From Styela clava (lineage: Eukaryota > Chordata > Ascidiacea > Stolidobranchia > Styelidae), in assembly GCF_964204865.1 (NCBI RefSeq), contig NC_135252.1, positions 10,003,383 through 10,067,382 on the forward strand: a stretch of DNA of 64,000 bases, given 5' to 3'. The first letter of the stretch is position 1; each line of letters starts with the position of its first letter. Both the position numbers and the translations under genes were made by a program. Below are positions 60,931 through 64,000 of this stretch, piece after piece. The notes beneath the pieces were generated by a model. It ran no database searches, was not told where the DNA came from, and was given only the letters and a program-made list of their open reading frames with translations.

Positions 60931-62440
60931 TTCGGGCTGTTGTACTCTCTTTCAACAATTACGTTGATAATGACCAATACCTACAACCTCATGCAAAGAT
61001 AATGTGGGGAGTGGAATGTAATAAATTTGCGACGATAGTCATACTCATGAAGCCATGAAAGCTTTAAGAAAAACCAAGCCATGAAAAACTACACTGATTG
61101 CTAGATTGGGCATTGCGGAAAAGGTGATAAGTGGTTTAATATACAAACAAACGCAAAACCATGGCGGCAAATTCGATGTGCGGACACTCATAAAAGCAAT
61201 TATTAGGAAAACACTAATCACGCGTGAGCAGGTCTGTAGCCTAATTGATACATTGACGTGGCCAACATTGTTAAAACAGTACCGGTATACACACAGAGAG
61301 AACAAATCAAAAATATGCCACTAAATGAATGTTTAAAAATGTTACACTGCAAACTATTTACACATATATAGTTGAATACTCAGTATTCAAGCGGAATTTC
61401 TAGAAATAGCAGTATATCATACTCTTCGTCACAAAATAAAATATCTGAATCAATCCCTGTTGTATTCATCTTTCGATTCTGTTATGATGTCCGTATGTTG
61501 CCTTTATGCTGCCATGTAATTTCATATTTCGGCCTTTACTTGTTGATATTCCTTAAGTGCTGGTTCATTGTTGTCAATCTAATCTTTCTGCGCCGTTCAA
61601 AAATGCGACCGCACCCGACGACTGCCAAACACAAACTTTAAATCCAATCTTTTATCCATAAACTTCTTTAATTCCGGTGGATGGGCTTTGATCATGTTAA
61701 TATCACGAGATACAAATCTAATAGTAAATACCGAAACACACAGCGCGTAGCATTCTCAGTCCAACAGCATTGATTGATCTTTCATCTAACAGAGCAACAA
61801 AAACACGTCCGACCCAGACGGCAGTCTACTCGGCAGCCTCGATCACGATAGGAGAGAGATAAGATAATACAGCGATTTTGTTATTTGCACCTTAAAAGAA
61901 GAATCGCTGGGCATCGGCGTGATCTATATGTGGGCGAAGCAATGTCCTTTACCTTTGCTTGGGTATACTTAGATCTAGGATAGCAAAAGTCTATATTTGA
62001 CCACAAATTGCCGATTGTGACATTTCGTAATTGGGACTAAGAGATTCCCAGAAATCAGATCTTCCGCTTATGGTGATGTGCTTGCCATTTCAATCAAATA
62101 AAACTTCTGTCCGTAACTTCTTATAGATAGGAATGACAGGCTCCCAGCATTCAGACAAAGTCTTCTTAAGAAATGTGGTTTGTATTTCAATCAAATGATC
62201 CATGTACAAATATACAGCAACTGTCTATGATGACTGTTGTATGAGCTCGAGCATGGAGGGGTTTTGCTGTAATTATCGGTATTCAAATCGTGAACATCTG
62301 AAAAAATGTGATATGCTTTACAACATAAGTCTGTCATTATTAATGATCGAAGCTATAACCAATCTTACCTTGTAACATTTGCAGAAGTAAATAAGATAAC
62401 TTTCTTTCACTTTGGCATACCGGTACTTTTTGAGGGGAGG
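60931..62440. other. Intergenic DNA without recognised gene
   Basis: Open frames at 61045-61324 on both strands overlap each other and show no domain. The 89-codon frame at 61372 also shows none. Confidence 0.35.
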
Positions 62441-62444
62441 CGGA

Positions 62445-63035
62445 CAACTCGACTACACGGACAACTCACCAGAGACAACTCGACTACCTAGAGGCCTGGT
62501 GAGTTGTCCGTCTTTTGACATTTTCTACGGTGGTGTTTTAGGTCTATAGAAATGCGTTTTTGATATTTTTAGTGCTCAAGTGTTGAGAAAAACACATAAA
62601 TATGCTCTAGAAAGCATTTTTATTTGTATAAGTGGCTTATTTTGATCATGTTGTACGAATACAAATACAGTCTACAGACGAAATTGGAGTAACGTTAGCG
62701 AAGTTAGACTGTTGACTTATAGGACTGTGTTCGTTTAATTTTTTGAACTTTATTGGTATTAAATGTTTTGAATGAGCACCTTTAAATATATTAAAACCTT
62801 TATACTTCACAGTAACACTTAAATATTTATGAATGTGAGCTCCGTAGTCTATGGTTGCAGTAGTCTGCAGTCGCCCGACAGGCCGTCAACTCACCAGTCG
62901 AGCAAACGCTCTGCGACGTGACGTCATCGATGCTCGAGGTGAAGACAACTTGACTACCGAGCAACGAGAGGCAGACAACTCACTAGTCGAGCAATCGCTC
63001 TGCGATATCGATGCTCGAGGAGAAGACCTTGCTTT
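62445..63035. repeat. Repeated GACAACTC / ACTCACCAG / GTCGAGCAA words next to the MULE remnant
   Basis: CGGACAACTCACCAG (about 62459) is inverted as CTGGTGAGTTGTCCG (about 62497). Farther on, two direct units read AGTCGAGCAAACGCTCTGCG and AGTCGAGCAATCGCTCTGCG, each ending in ATCGATGCTCGAGG. The pattern looks like the subterminal repeats of a DNA transposon. It may be the end of the element that encodes the transposase at 63378-64000. Confidence 0.55.
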
Positions 63036-63377
63036 GTAAAACAAGAGATGCTAACTCAAGAGTTGCATAGCATTTACTTAGTGCCGACTGATATTAGTTG
63101 TAAGCCAACTCACCACGGCAAGGTTTCAGTCATAGAGTTGGAATTTCTTTTTGCAGAATAAAACCAGGAACAGATAGGCACTGTCGCTGCGCCTGGCAAA
63201 GAAACTGGGCCGAAGAATGGATAGAAGATGTTTACTTTTTGTCACGATTAATGAATTTAATATGATGTTTGAATACTAAACGTTATGGGGGAATTTAATG
63301 GATGGAAGGTTTTGTTTTCCTTTTCGTTACGAATAATGAATTTTATTTGAATACTAAACGTTTGCTGCGTTACATAC

Positions 63378-64000
63378 TTACTCTTTGCAATACTGCGGCC
63401 CGTAGATCCTTGAACACCTTCGAAGAAGAGAGTCCACAGATAACTCTCTTTCCTTGTTCTGTTCCCAGACACGTTGCACCCTCTCGTTGGCTTCCGCATA
63501 CCTGCCGTTGACACGCCCCACAACGTCCGCCTCTATCCCTATACTTACCTCGTACATTGTTGAGATTAAACTGTAAAAAGGCATATTTTTCCGAGTTATA
63601 CTGTTAAAATGGCGGTGCCAACCTTCCAGATGATTGTTGGTTCTTATTTCTACGTCAAATACTGACCAATCATTGGGAGTCCAGACACTGTTGTATAGCC
63701 ATGTGTTTTGAAAATATTCGGCGAAGATCTTGAGTTTGCATCTTTTCGTTCAGTGATTTGAATATGGACGTAATAAACATAGCTGGTATATAGCACAGCG
63801 CCATGGCATGCTTGATCAGGTCTCTTGTTCCAGCGTCCCTAAAACAAAAACATGTTAATACAAAAGAAGTGAAAGATGTACAAAGACATATATAAATATG
63901 GTTAACCACTCACTTGTCGCATAGGCGAGCCAAATTATTGTGACGCACATTCTTCATGATGGCCTGAGTGAAGTGATATCCATGCACGGAGATTAGATAA
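63378..64000 (-). pseudogene. MULE-type transposase fragment, frameshifted, cut by window end
   Basis: Read from 64000 leftward, the minus strand gives HGYHFTQAIMKNVRHNNLAR, which resembles the 'FHFxQAI' block of the MULE transposase domain. A likely intron at about 63930-63841 (AA|GTGAGT to TTTAG) leads to TRDLIKHAMALCYIPA. Near 63716 the frame shifts, after which AEYFQNTW, WTPNDWSVFDVEIRTNNHLE and GWHRHFNS follow; the last matches the family's 'RTNNxxEGWH' motif. The frame then runs to a stop at 63378, with a possible GT donor at about 63556. The frameshift means this copy is probably inactive, unless it is a splice that I failed to see. MULE transposases cut and paste DNA transposons and also occur as domesticated genes. 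Confidence 0.75.

Noticed and set aside
61045-61324. Overlapping open frames of 86 and 72 codons on both strands
   Set aside because: Neither has a recognisable motif. Mirror-image frames of this length are common by chance.
1-64000. CRISPR arrays, operons, ribosome binding sites or prophage
   Set aside because: The window is clearly eukaryotic nuclear DNA. No regularly spaced repeats of the CRISPR kind were seen.

Overview
The window looks like nuclear DNA of an invertebrate chordate, most likely a tunicate (ascidian-like). It is AT-rich, with intron-rich genes, GT-AG introns (one GC-AG), dense short inverted-repeat transposons and a spliceosomal U2 snRNA gene. The lineage clue is a gonadotropin-releasing-hormone (GnRH) precursor carrying three amidated decapeptides in one exon, a layout known from ascidians such as Ciona. 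The species assignment is inference. All exon models were made by eye from reading frame, splice sites and family similarity. The exons of each model keep frame throughout.

Layout. 0.6-4.5 kb, + strand: a NEMP/TMEM194 nuclear-envelope membrane protein with its 5' exons missing or unrecognised. 7.4-18.1 kb, - strand: a complete 14-exon FHIP2A (FAM160B1) gene, 758 aa, convergent with NEMP, with three copies of one MITE family in its introns. 19.7-19.9 kb, - strand: U2 snRNA. 22-26.5 kb: a mobile-element region with a GC-rich foldback element, a hAT-type element carrying a second hAT-type element inside it, and a third hAT MITE next to a longer dispersed repeat. 27.3-32.5 kb, - strand: an 8-exon Golgi carbohydrate (GlcNAc/Gal-type) 6-O-sulfotransferase, 538 aa. 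35.1 kb: another hAT MITE. 39.9-41.5 kb, + strand: the GnRH precursor, 3 exons, 247 aa. 42-46.5 kb: transposon debris, including a frameshifted transposon-associated ORF. 47.0-47.45 kb: a cluster of GC-rich GGCAGC/CTGCCG palindromes. 48.4-53.1 and 54.6-57.9 kb, + strand: two tandem M14 metallocarboxypeptidase genes with identical 9-exon structure (418 and 428 aa). 62.4-64.0 kb: repeats and a damaged MULE transposase on the - strand, cut by the window end.

The host genes do not form an obvious shared pathway. NEMP acts at the nuclear envelope, FHIP2A in dynein cargo transport, the sulfotransferase in the Golgi, GnRH as secreted neuropeptides, and the carboxypeptidases as secreted zymogens. The most notable items are the three GnRH-like peptides with Thr4 and Thr/Ser5, and a hAT insertion exactly on a carboxypeptidase splice junction, where the transposon end supplies the new 5' splice site.
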